Under the pieces are notes generated by a model. The model did not search any database. It had not been told where the DNA came from and saw only the letters and a list, made by a program, of their open reading frames with translations. From assembly GCA_943331855.1 (NCBI GenBank), contig CALQNE010000090.1, positions 1-12,011 of the forward strand: a stretch of DNA of 12,011 bases. Direction: 5' to 3'. The DNA comes from Bordetella parapertussis. Its GTDB lineage: Bacteria > Pseudomonadota > Gammaproteobacteria > Burkholderiales > Burkholderiaceae_B. Made by a program: the position numbers and the translations under genes. This document shows, one piece after another, positions 1 to 7,019 of this stretch; the stretch's first letter is position 1, and each line of letters begins with the position of its first letter.

Positions 1-657
1 CGCAAAATAGAAATCGATGAAACCGCCCATCATGGGATTCTGATGTGTACCCGCAAACAAAACGTTGTCTCTAAAGAGATCACAGTGCGCGGGTCCAAAG
101 GGCAGGATTTTGTAATCAGATGAGCGTGCCAAAACGCGTTGTTCGTCTAAAGATTGCGTCAAGAGCTTGGCCAGCGGCGGCGGTAAGAAGGGAAGCACGA
201 TCGGTGCGGTTTGCTCCCACCAGCTAAGGCCTCGCAGATTCGGCTGCTTCAGCGAAAAGTCTTTGCCAGCCAAATGAGCCTGCGCAAGGGTTTGACCCGC
301 GATCGCGCAATGATCGATGGTTGGCGAGGGCTCGTAGGCTCCTGATAAACGACTCACGATGGCGGCTGGCTTGTTTGCAAAGCTTGAGATGCGAGAACCA
401 TCAACTCTGGTTTGCGGCTGAGGTACAGGTACGCCGCGTTGGGCAAGATGGTGCATTAATTCAATATAGAAAGGTAGCTGCGCTTCAGTTAGCACCTCGA
501 AAATAGTTAAAACGTATTCACCCTGAGTCGTCGTTAGAAAAAAATTACTGTTTTCTATACCGGCAGCAATACCCCGCAGTTCGACAAGCTCACCTAAGCG
601 ATAAGCCTCAAGCAGCTTGCGGGCATCGTCATGACTGACAGGGGTAAAAACGGCCAT
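1..657 (-). CDS. thrB: Homoserine kinase ThrB (partial, C-terminus beyond window edge)
   Basis: ATP-dependent phosphorylation of L-homoserine to O-phospho-L-homoserine, the committed step to threonine, in the cytoplasm. This is the aminoglycoside-phosphotransferase-like ThrB of pseudomonads and betaproteobacteria, not the GHMP-kinase type of E. coli. I translated the minus strand from the ATG at 657. It gives 219 codons open to the window edge, about two thirds of the usual 315-330 residues. Family landmarks are the LRGIAAGIENSNFFLTT stretch near residues 28-43, the QPNLRGLSWW block near 138-147, and the kinase catalytic loop HCDLFRDN at 191-198 (His191, Asp193, Asn198). The acidic GGFIDFYFA motif follows at 211-219, with metal-binding Asp215. 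No clear Shine-Dalgarno sequence precedes the ATG. The gene diverges from dusA. The family call is secure; only the missing end is unknown. Confidence 0.95.
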   Translation of the reverse strand, partial: MAVFTPVSHDDARKLLEAYRLGELVELRGIAAGIENSNFFLTTTQGEYVLTIFEVLTEAQLPFYIELMHHLAQRGVPVPQPQTRVDGSRISSFANKPAAIVSRLSGAYEPSPTIDHCAIAGQTLAQAHLAGKDFSLKQPNLRGLSWWEQTAPIVLPFLPPPLAKLLTQSLDEQRVLARSSDYKILPFGPAHCDLFRDNVLFAGTHQNPMMGGFIDFYFA

Positions 658-690
658 AAAAGGTCACAGGGAGTTAAGGGCTAGACATTG

Positions 691-798
691 ATGAAAACGC
701 ATGTTGAACAAAACACACGTTGCAAGGGTAAGTTTAACGGAATGCGCAGAAATACTCTCTTAGATTGGGCCAAGCGTAAAATCGACGCTTTCTTGTAA
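691..798 (+). CDS. Possible small basic protein, 35 codons
   Basis: I do not recognise this ORF. It lies in the gap between divergent thrB and dusA: ATG at 691, TAA at 796-798. An AAGGG (676-680) sits ten bases before the ATG and could be a ribosome binding site. The peptide is basic, with nine Lys/Arg against three Asp/Glu. It ends in a stretch, LLDWAKRKIDAFL, that could form an amphipathic helix. A hairpin with a T run lies just downstream (816-845), so the ORF could be its own short transcription unit. Against it: an ORF of this length occurs often by chance, and a 68-codon minus-strand ORF overlaps it. Confidence 0.25.
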   Translation: MKTHVEQNTRCKGKFNGMRRNTLLDWAKRKIDAFL

Positions 799-815
799 AA
801 ATCATCGGAAATTGC

Positions 816-845
816 GGTGGTCTCGGCTGTGACCATCTCTTTTTT
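816..845 (+). terminator. Terminator-like hairpin upstream of dusA
   Basis: Bases 816-822 (GGTGGTC) pair with 831-837 (GACCATC), giving seven pairs including one G-T, around an eight-base loop. The stem is followed by TCTTTTTT up to 845. This is the form of a Rho-independent terminator for the plus strand. It ends five bases before the dusA ATG at 851, so it could end a short upstream transcript or act as an attenuator/translation-control hairpin for dusA. Confidence 0.4.
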
Positions 846-850
846 AGAAC

Positions 851-1882
851 ATGCAGAGTGCGAACAACGCGATATTGTCCTTAGCATCTAGCGCCCACGA
901 GAGTTGGCGGCTTTGTGTCGCCCCCATGATCGATGTAACGGATCGCCATTGTCGTTATTTCCATAGATTGCTGGCACCCAAGGCACGTCTCTACACAGAA
1001 ATGATTACAACAGGTGCTTTATTACATGGCGATGCCTCACGGCATCTGGATTTTGATGGGCATGAGCATCCGGTGGCGCTTCAGCTGGGTGGCAGCGAAC
1101 CGAGTGCCCTGGTTGCCGCCGCTAAATTGGGCGTGCAATGGGGCTACGATGAGATTAATTTAAATTGTGGCTGCCCCTCGGAGCGGGTTCAAAAAGGGTC
1201 GTTTGGTGCCTGTTTAATGGCAGAGCCGAGTTTGGTCGCTGACTGTATGAAAGCCATGCAAGATGTTGTTGGGGTGCCGGTCACTGTCAAGCATCGGTTA
1301 GGTTTAGATAAGGATGAGTCTTATGCGTTCGTGCGCGACTTTGTTGGCGCCATCTACGACACTGGGTGTCGGGTCTTTATTGTTCATGCCCGTAATGCTG
1401 TTCTAAAAGGCTTATCACCTAAGGACAACCGAGAGGTGCCCCCCTTGCGCTATGACGAGGCTGCGCAGCTAAAAAAAGATTTTCCAGACGCTGTTGTCGT
1501 GTTAAACGGTGGGCTCACAACCTTGGATGATTGCGAAGCGGTTTTGCCTAACTTTGATGGGGTGATGTTAGGGCGTTCGCCTTGGCATGATCCGTCAGTT
1601 TTGTCACGCATTTCACAGGCCTGGTGGCCGCAGCTCAAACTTAAAACAGAGGCAGAGGTTGTAGATGCCTTGGTCGATTACGCCGCTGTACAAATTGCGG
1701 CGCAAGTGCCTTTACGCATTGTGGTCAGACCATTACTCGGATTGTTTAACGGACGCTCGAATTCACGACTTTGGCGACGTATGTTGTCGGACTCAACTCT
1801 GCTCAAACACAACAATCCAGAGCTGATTCGTCAAGCGTGGAAAGAGGTTGGGCCAAGCGCGGTTCGACTTGCCCGTGCATAG
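851..1882 (+). CDS. dusA: tRNA-dihydrouridine(20/20a) synthase DusA
   Basis: FMN- and NADPH-dependent reduction of uridine 20/20a in the D-loop of tRNA. The 343 residues match the DusA subfamily in order and length. The FMN-binding barrel start VAPMIDVTDRHCRYF is at about 23-37, YTEMITTGALLHG at 48-60, and LQLGGSEP at 78-85. The active-site block EINLNCGCPSERV is at 101-113, with Cys108 as the expected proton donor. VKHRLGL, the FIVHARNAVLKGLSP region and the phosphate-binding LNGG and GVMLGR motifs follow. An in-frame TAG at 845-847 rules out any start upstream of 851. No Shine-Dalgarno sequence precedes this ATG, and an in-frame TTG at codon 9 (875) remains an alternative. The gene converges on the CBS-domain gene with a 26-base gap and no convincing terminator. 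Confidence 0.95.
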   Translation: MQSANNAILSLASSAHESWRLCVAPMIDVTDRHCRYFHRLLAPKARLYTEMITTGALLHGDASRHLDFDGHEHPVALQLGGSEPSALVAAAKLGVQWGYDEINLNCGCPSERVQKGSFGACLMAEPSLVADCMKAMQDVVGVPVTVKHRLGLDKDESYAFVRDFVGAIYDTGCRVFIVHARNAVLKGLSPKDNREVPPLRYDEAAQLKKDFPDAVVVLNGGLTTLDDCEAVLPNFDGVMLGRSPWHDPSVLSRISQAWWPQLKLKTEAEVVDALVDYAAVQIAAQVPLRIVVRPLLGLFNGRSNSRLWRRMLSDSTLLKHNNPELIRQAWKEVGPSAVRLARA

Positions 1883-1908
1883 CTTCAAACCCGCATTTTA
1901 AAAACGCG

Positions 1909-2370
1909 CTAGGTACTCTTGTTGGGCACTGCTTCGTTTGGCCAGTCTCGAATGTAGGCTTTGAGTAAAGAATTTTCGAATTTTTGTGCCGCAGCCAATG
2001 CCTGCGCCATATCGTAAAACGAGATCACGCCCAAAAGCATCTCGCCCTCCATGACAGGCACATAACGCGAGTGATGCGTCAACATCAGTTGTTGCACTTC
2101 ATTGGCCAGCGTGTCAGGGCTCACGCTTACAGGTTTTCGGTCCATGATGTCGCCAATGGCTACATCTGCGAGGGTTCCCTGATTAATATTTAAGTGCCGG
2201 ATGATTTCGCGAAAAGTCAGCATGCCAACGAGTTGTCCTCGTTGCATAATTACTAGGGAGCCAATGTCATGTGCGCTCATGGTTTCGATGGCGTGCGAGA
2301 CCAAGGCTTCAGGTGTGGAGGTATAAAGGGTGCTGCCCTTGACCTTTAAAACTTCACTGACTTTTAACAT
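1909..2370 (-). CDS. Tandem CBS-domain protein
   Basis: Small soluble protein of 153 residues made of two CBS motifs, roughly residues 8-60 and 70-128. Such Bateman modules bind adenosyl ligands (AMP, ATP, SAM) and usually regulate a partner; this one has no catalytic domain. Recognisable CBS features are AHDIGSLVIMQRGQLVGMLT in the first motif and the second repeat, HHSRYVPVMEGEMLLGVIS. I chose the ATG at 2370 because GGGAG lies six bases upstream of it; an ATG at 2385 would add five residues but lacks such a site. Its start overlaps the end of yihY by 17 bases in another frame, so the two are probably translationally coupled. The ligand and partner cannot be read from the sequence. Confidence 0.9.
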   Translation of the reverse strand: MLKVSEVLKVKGSTLYTSTPEALVSHAIETMSAHDIGSLVIMQRGQLVGMLTFREIIRHLNINQGTLADVAIGDIMDRKPVSVSPDTLANEVQQLMLTHHSRYVPVMEGEMLLGVISFYDMAQALAAAQKFENSLLKAYIRDWPNEAVPNKST

Positions 2371-3676
2371 GTTCGTCTCCCGCATTGCTGCTCAAGTACT
2401 TTGATTGTAGTGGGTGAGTCAGCGTATTGTCATGATGCCTTAAAACTTCGGCCAGCGTGGGGTCAGTCTGATACTGCATCAAGTTGCTCAGGGCATTGGC
2501 TAAAAAAGGCTGCTTTTGAAGATTGATCGCATTTCGATCAAGCGCTAACTGATCGACTAATGGGCCGAGCGTTGCTCGTTCGGGGTCACACGCCAAAAGC
2601 CATCGTTCGGATTGTGCATCGGGTGCAACTGTGATTAAGCCCATCGACGTCAAGCAATTCAGGCGTCGCTCTAGTGTATTGAGTGGCAAGCCCAAATGTT
2701 TGATGAGTTCGAGCGCGCTCACGCCCGGCGGCAGTGCGCCACGCGCCTGACTTAACAACTTGAGGATTGAAAGTGCATCCATTAGTGCAGCGCCCGGTTT
2801 CTCCCTTTGGTTAAATTCGCCGATGCGTATGAGCGGCAAATTAGCCGCGACCAAGGCCCCGACTAGGATACCCAGCCAACACAAGTAGACCCAGATTAAA
2901 AAGACAGGTAAAGCAGCAAAGGCACCATAGACTACGGTGTACGTTGAAAATTGTGCAATGTAATAGGCGAACCCGATTTTCATTGTCTCGAGAATCAAGG
3001 CCGAGATGAGGCCTCCGATCAGGGCGTCGGCTCGGTTCACGCGCGTATTGGGCACCACGATAAATAAGGCAGCAATTCCAATGCCGCCCAAAAGAAGTGG
3101 TGATAATTTGAAGGCCACTTCAAGCAAGATTGGTAGATCAACCAAAAACCCAAGTGACTCTCGCGCTAATAGAGCGGTTGTATATAGACTGGCGCCCGCG
3201 ACGACTGGACCAAGGGTGATCACCGCCCAATACACCACCACGCGGTGCGCAAAACGGCGTTGTCGGTCGACTCGCCATATCGTATTCAAAGCGGCTTCGA
3301 CTGACATAATCAAGGATACGACCGTGAACAATAGAGCGCCACCACCTATGATGGTCAGGCGGGAGGCTTGTAATGCGAATTCATTCAGATACGACATCAC
3401 ATTTTCGGATATCGCTGTGGGCATCAGACTGTTAGTTAAAAAGTCTTGTAAGGCATCACTAAACTCTTTAAAGAGCGGAAACGCGGTGAATAATGACAAG
3501 ACGACGGCTAGCAGCGGCACAGTTGCCAATACGGTCGTGAAGGTTAGGCTGGACGAAAGCTGAAGCGTGCGTGCTTGGGCGGCACGCCCCATAGCAAAGC
3601 TTAGGATTTGACGCAGCTCGGCAATTTTTATTGAAAAGAGTGCGCGCGTGAATGGTTGCTTGAATCGATCCTGCAT
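2354..3676 (-). CDS. yihY: YihY/BrkB (UPF0761) family inner-membrane protein with C-terminal winged-helix-like tail
   Basis: Predicted polytopic inner-membrane protein of unknown biochemical role; the old names RNase BN and serum-resistance BrkB are not supported functions for the family. There are 440 residues against about 290 in E. coli. Six hydrophobic segments are visible at roughly 45-67, 108-128, 148-171, 183-208, 216-240 and 247-279. Family motifs are LNTIWR (130-135) and VYGAFAALPVFLIWVYLCWLGI (249-270). Residues from about 290 onward are soluble. The part around 300-365 (ALSILKLLSQARG, then ALELIKHLGLPLNTLERRL and LTSMGLI) reads like a winged helix, an extension known in betaproteobacterial members. 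The ATG at 3676 has GGGGAT four bases upstream. The gene is cotranscribed with the CBS gene and divergent from the DUF2069 gene. Confidence 0.92.
   Translation of the reverse strand: MQDRFKQPFTRALFSIKIAELRQILSFAMGRAAQARTLQLSSSLTFTTVLATVPLLAVVLSLFTAFPLFKEFSDALQDFLTNSLMPTAISENVMSYLNEFALQASRLTIIGGGALLFTVVSLIMSVEAALNTIWRVDRQRRFAHRVVVYWAVITLGPVVAGASLYTTALLARESLGFLVDLPILLEVAFKLSPLLLGGIGIAALFIVVPNTRVNRADALIGGLISALILETMKIGFAYYIAQFSTYTVVYGAFAALPVFLIWVYLCWLGILVGALVAANLPLIRIGEFNQREKPGAALMDALSILKLLSQARGALPPGVSALELIKHLGLPLNTLERRLNCLTSMGLITVAPDAQSERWLLACDPERATLGPLVDQLALDRNAINLQKQPFLANALSNLMQYQTDPTLAEVLRHHDNTLTHPLQSKYLSSNAGDEHVKSQ
2377..2381 (-). promoter_or_regulatory. Ribosome binding site deciding the CBS gene start
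   Basis: GGGAG on the minus strand, six bases before the ATG at 2370 and inside the last codons of yihY. It favours 2370 over the in-frame ATG at 2385 and fits translational coupling. Confidence 0.65.
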
Positions 3677-3698
3677 GCGTATCCCCAGTATGCAAGCG

Positions 3699-3707
3699 AT
3701 AATAGCA
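3699..3707 (-). promoter_or_regulatory. Candidate extended -10 promoter for yihY-CBS
   Basis: Minus strand reads TGCTATTAT (TGn plus a TATTAT hexamer), about 22 bases upstream of the yihY ATG. There is no good -35 at 17 bases, and TTGATG lies at a long 21-base spacing. An extended -10 can work without a strong -35. Predicted only. Confidence 0.35.
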
Positions 3708-3771
3708 GCGCGGGCCCCATGAGGGCATCAAATAGAGCACTTGTCTTAGCTTAAAGAGTATCCCTGACACG

Positions 3772-4257
3772 ATGTTAGATAACCAGAGTTCGACTCCACC
3801 CTCCGTGGTATTAAATGTTGCATTGCAGCGCATGGCGGCTGTCAGTCTTTTAGGGCTATTTTTGCTTTGTCTGCTGTGGGAAATATGGCTTGCGCCACTT
3901 AAACCGGGTGGCACTTTATTATTTTTAAAGGCACTGCCTTTAGCGTTTGCGGTGCGCGGCGTACTGAAAGGCAGCCTTTACACAATTCAGTGGGCATCAA
4001 TGCTAGTACTTCTGTACCTAATGGAGGGCGTCGTGCGTGTGGTGTCAGATCCACCCGGACCCTCAAATTTGATGGCATGGATCGAGATTGCTTTTGCGAC
4101 GATTTTCTTTTTTAGCTCGATCTTTTATGTGCGTCCGGCCAAGCGTCTTGTGGTGGCTGCAAAAAAGGTCGAAAAGTCGAACGAAAAAGCCCAGAAATCA
4201 GCAGAGCAAGCAAAATCGATGCAAACCGATGGCGTGAATCATCAATCGCAAAAGTAA
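3772..4257 (+). CDS. DUF2069 integral membrane protein
   Basis: Predicted inner-membrane protein of unknown function, 161 residues. Four hydrophobic segments are visible at roughly 20-41, 47-63, 71-90 and 100-120. A Lys/Glu/Gln-rich, probably cytoplasmic tail runs from 121 to 161 and may be partly coiled-coil. The WEIWLAPL region (36-43) and the VRPAKR segment after the last helix (120-125) resemble DUF2069 proteins found beside yihY/wrbA loci in Burkholderiales; the family name is from memory of such proteins, not a search. The ATG at 3772 is the only good start before the first helix; upstream AAAGAG lies 13 bases away, too far to be convincing. SelO follows after 19 bases on the same strand, suggesting cotranscription. 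The 95-base gap to yihY must hold divergent promoters. Confidence 0.82.
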   Translation: MLDNQSSTPPSVVLNVALQRMAAVSLLGLFLLCLLWEIWLAPLKPGGTLLFLKALPLAFAVRGVLKGSLYTIQWASMLVLLYLMEGVVRVVSDPPGPSNLMAWIEIAFATIFFFSSIFYVRPAKRLVVAAKKVEKSNEKAQKSAEQAKSMQTDGVNHQSQK

Positions 4258-4276
4258 GGCAATCCAATCAAATCAA

Positions 4277-5824
4277 ATGAATATTTCCTCTAGTTTTGAC
4301 GCGTTAACGAAAACGAATTCCTTTGCAAAGTTGCCATCGGATTTTTATACACGTTTGCCTACCACACCACTTGATCAACCACGTCTAGTGCACGCAAGCA
4401 GTCAGGTGGCTGATCTGATTGGCCTGTCTTCAGACGCGTTCAAGACACAGGCCTTTTTGGATGTGATCAGTGGTACCAGTGCGATGCCTGGCGGAGAGAC
4501 GTTAGCCGCCGTGTACAGTGGGCATCAGTTCGGCGTGTGGGCCGGCCAGCTCGGGGATGGTCGAGCGCATTTGTTAGGTGAGATTCAAGGGCCGGCGGGT
4601 GCGTTTGAACTGCAACTCAAAGGCGCAGGGATGACGCCTTATTCTCGGATGGGCGATGGGCGGGCGGTTTTGCGTTCGTCGGTTCGCGAGTATCTGGCTA
4701 GCCACGCGATGCAGGGCTTAGGGATACCGACGACCCGTGCATTAGCTCTGGTTGCCGCAAGAAATCCTGTTATGCGTGAAACTGTTGAAACTGCAGCAGT
4801 GGTCGCGCGAATGGCACCCAGTTTTGTGCGCTTTGGTTCCTTTGAACACTGGGCAGCCCGCAAGCGGCCAGAATTGTTGCGGATATTGGCTGACTATGTG
4901 ATCGATCAGTTTTATCCCGAATGCCGTCAAAATAATGTAGCGGCAAATTCTGCTGACTACGAACCCTATGTTCAGCTGTTACGCTCGGTGGTTCAACGAA
5001 CCGCAACGCTGATGGCGGATTGGCAAGTGGTTGGGTTTTGTCACGGGGTGATGAACACCGATAACATGTCCATTTTAGGGCTGACACTCGATTATGGCCC
5101 TTATGGTTTCATGGACGGGTTTGATGCTAAACACATTTGTAACCACACCGATAGCGGCGGCCGTTACGCCTGGCATGCGCAACCCGCCGTGGCGCACTGG
5201 AACCTCTATCAACTTGCCAATAGTCTTTACGAAATCGTGCCAGATGCCGCGCCCTTGAAAGCCGCACTGGATGAGTTTGAACCGGTGTTCTTGACCGCGA
5301 TGCAAACGCGGATGAGTCAAAAACTTGGTTTAGGTGCCTGGCAAGCAGGCGACGAGACGCTCATCGACGACTTGTGGAGCCTGATGCAGGCGAGTCACGC
5401 CGATTTTACGTTGACCTTCCGGCAGTTGGCCTATGCTCCCGGGTTGACGCAGGCAGCTGCGCGACAGATCGAGTTCGATCTTGGGGCGACGGTCAATGCG
5501 CATTTAAAGCCCTTCGTCGACCTGTTTATCGACCCTAGCGCGGCTCAAGCGTGGTTGGCGCGCTATCGCACCCGTTTGGGCACGCAGGCCCTTGAAAATT
5601 GGCAGATTCGGGTCCAGAACATGCTGGCAGCTAATCCGCTGTATGTGCTGCGTAATCGCACCGCTCAGCAAGCGATTGAGGCAGCCCAACAAGGCGACTT
5701 TACTGAGATTGAGCGTCAGCTGATCCTCCTCGCTGATCCTTACGTGGCTCAACCCGGTCAAGAGGCTTATGCCGCTGCGCCGCCCGCTGGGGCCCCGCAT
5801 TTAGAGGTTAGTTGCTCGTCCTGA
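4277..5824 (+). CDS. selO: SelO/YdiU (UPF0061) protein adenylyltransferase
   Basis: Pseudokinase-fold enzyme that transfers AMP from ATP to Ser/Thr/Tyr of proteins; bacterial members AMPylate metabolic and redox-linked targets. The 515 residues cover the whole family (about 480 in E. coli). Visible landmarks are YSGHQFGVWAGQLGDGRA (80-97), LQLKGAGMTPYSRMGDGRAV (112-131, with nucleotide-binding Lys115), and FVRFGSFE (183-190). The active-site HGVMNTDNMS is at 256-265 (Asp262, Asn263), and LDYGPYGFMDGFD follows at 271-283 with metal-binding Asp272. The C-terminus ends in VSCSS, keeping the conserved Cys (513) that corresponds to the selenocysteine position of animal SelO. The ATG at 4277 opens the conserved N-terminus but has no close Shine-Dalgarno sequence; TAAGG at the DUF2069 stop is too far. 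Probably cotranscribed with DUF2069. Confidence 0.95.
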   Translation: MNISSSFDALTKTNSFAKLPSDFYTRLPTTPLDQPRLVHASSQVADLIGLSSDAFKTQAFLDVISGTSAMPGGETLAAVYSGHQFGVWAGQLGDGRAHLLGEIQGPAGAFELQLKGAGMTPYSRMGDGRAVLRSSVREYLASHAMQGLGIPTTRALALVAARNPVMRETVETAAVVARMAPSFVRFGSFEHWAARKRPELLRILADYVIDQFYPECRQNNVAANSADYEPYVQLLRSVVQRTATLMADWQVVGFCHGVMNTDNMSILGLTLDYGPYGFMDGFDAKHICNHTDSGGRYAWHAQPAVAHWNLYQLANSLYEIVPDAAPLKAALDEFEPVFLTAMQTRMSQKLGLGAWQAGDETLIDDLWSLMQASHADFTLTFRQLAYAPGLTQAAARQIEFDLGATVNAHLKPFVDLFIDPSAAQAWLARYRTRLGTQALENWQIRVQNMLAANPLYVLRNRTAQQAIEAAQQGDFTEIERQLILLADPYVAQPGQEAYAAAPPAGAPHLEVSCSS

Positions 5825-5891
5825 TGCAATAATGGGGTTTTAATGTTTGCTGCCCCCTTGTTGAAGTCAAATTTTTGGGTTCTTGTCGCTC

Positions 5892-6950
5892 ATGTCTGGT
5901 AATACGCTCGGTACGTTGTTCTGTGTCACAAACTTTGGCGAATCTCACGGCCCAGCGATCGGCTGCGTGGTCGACGGGTGTCCTCCAGGGTTATTGTTGT
6001 CTGAACAGGACATTCAAATCGAACTCGATCGCCGTCGCCCCGGCACATCCCGCCATGTTACACAGCGCCAAGAGGCGGATCAGGTTGAAATTTTGTCTGG
6101 GGTGTTCGAAGGAAAAACAACAGGTACGCCCATCGCGCTGTTGATTCGTAACGTTGATGCCCGCAGCAAAGATTACAGTGCCATTGCAGATACCTTTCGG
6201 CCCGGCCACGCCGACTTCACATACTTTAATAAATATGGGCAACGCGATCCACGGGGCGGTGGGCGCTCGTCTGCGCGGTTAACTGCGCCCACCGTTGCGG
6301 CTGGTGCAATCGCAAAAAAATGGCTGGCAGAACAATTCGGCGTGACCGTTCGTGGCTACATGAGCCAGCTTGGCCCAATTGCGATGCCTTTTGTGAGTTG
6401 GGATCACGTCCCAAATAACCCGTTTTACGCTGCAAATGACACCAGTACGCCTGAACTTGAGGCTTACATGGATCAATTACGTCGCGATGGCGATTCGGTG
6501 GGCGCTCGAATTGAAGTAGTCGCCGAAGGTTTACCCGCAGGGTGGGGAGAGCCAATTTATGATCGTTTGGATGCGGACATTGCCCATGCCATGATGGGTT
6601 TAAACGCGGTCAAAGGCGTAGAAATCGGTGCGGGCTTTAAGAGCATTGAGCAACGTGGCTCAGAGCACGGCGACGAAATCACGCCAGACGGTTTTTTGAC
6701 CAATAACGCTGGCGGTGTTTTGGGTGGTATTTCTACAGGGCAACCGATTACGGTTAGCTTAGCCATCAAACCGACTTCAAGTATTCGGACCGAGCGGCGC
6801 TCAATCAACCGTGCGGGTGAGCCCGTGCTGGTTCAGACACTTGGGCGCCACGATCCCTGCGTAGGGATACGGGCGACACCCATTGCAGAGGCGCTGCTTG
6901 CGCTCATTCTGATTGATCATGCTTTACGACATCGAGCGCAGTGCAGCTAA
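5892..6950 (+). CDS. aroC: Chorismate synthase
   Basis: Anti-1,4-elimination of phosphate from 5-enolpyruvylshikimate 3-phosphate to chorismate, the last shikimate-pathway step; it needs reduced FMN. There are 352 residues, normal for bacterial AroC. Motifs are NTLGTLF then [10 protein letters not shown] (15-24, His19), RRRPGTSR (47-54), [15 protein letters not shown] (102-116, His106) and the Arg/Gly-rich [12 protein letters not shown]. The C-terminal signature is [18 protein letters not shown] chose the ATG at 5892 because family members begin with M-x-GNT; an in-frame TTG at 5883 would only add three residues. It lies 67 bases after selO. That gap holds TGCAATAAT (5825-5833), a weak extended -10 candidate, and no good terminator. 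The ATG lacks a clear ribosome binding site. Confidence 0.97.
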   Translation: MSGNTLGTLFCVTNFGESHGPAIGCVVDGCPPGLLLSEQDIQIELDRRRPGTSRHVTQRQEADQVEILSGVFEGKTTGTPIALLIRNVDARSKDYSAIADTFRPGHADFTYFNKYGQRDPRGGGRSSARLTAPTVAAGAIAKKWLAEQFGVTVRGYMSQLGPIAMPFVSWDHVPNNPFYAANDTSTPELEAYMDQLRRDGDSVGARIEVVAEGLPAGWGEPIYDRLDADIAHAMMGLNAVKGVEIGAGFKSIEQRGSEHGDEITPDGFLTNNAGGVLGGISTGQPITVSLAIKPTSSIRTERRSINRAGEPVLVQTLGRHDPCVGIRATPIAEALLALILIDHALRHRAQCS

Positions 6951-6965
6951 GGCTCAGCGCCGCTA

Positions 6966-6974
6966 TGGCATAAT
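6966..6974 (+). promoter_or_regulatory. Candidate extended -10 promoter for leuC
   Basis: TGGCATAAT (TGn plus CATAAT) in the 69-base aroC-leuC gap, 45 bases before the leuC ATG. No recognisable -35 at 16-18 bases. The leader is short and shows no leucine-rich peptide or T-box-like element. Predicted only. Confidence 0.35.
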
Positions 6975-7019
6975 CAAGGGCTATCCTTTTTACAACGTGT
7001 GTTTGGCAGATCCATCGTC

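Noticed and set aside
681..887. 68-codon minus-strand ORF over the thrB-dusA gap
   Set aside because: It runs antisense through the terminator-like hairpin into dusA, has no ribosome binding site or recognisable motif, and has a composition unlike the neighbouring genes. It is most likely chance.
1891..1907. Bidirectional terminator between convergent dusA and the CBS gene
   Set aside because: The near-palindrome CGCATTTTAAAAACGCG has a mismatch, an AT-rich core and almost no loop, so a stable hairpin is unlikely.
3006..3563. 185-codon plus-strand ORF inside yihY
   Set aside because: It lies antisense to well-conserved YihY membrane segments, and its Arg/Thr/Ser-rich peptide is typical of an antisense shadow.
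3468..3914. 148-codon minus-strand ORF across the yihY-DUF2069 divergent region
   Set aside because: It overlaps both the yihY start and DUF2069 in other frames, and its peptide has no domain features.
4259..4276. Short CAATC/AAATC repeats before the selO start
   Set aside because: Three imperfect five-base units are too short to separate from chance.
5825..5876. Promoter or terminator for aroC in the selO-aroC gap
   Set aside because: TGCAATAAT resembles an extended -10 but has no -35. The GGGG/CCCC pairing has a 15-base loop and no T run after it. Neither is strong enough to list.
6951..7019. Leucine leader peptide or T-box attenuation ahead of leuC
   Set aside because: The 69-base leader has no ORF with a leucine run, no T-box-like sequence and no strong terminator. 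The AAGG/CCTT pairing before a T run (about 6976-6989) is only four pairs.
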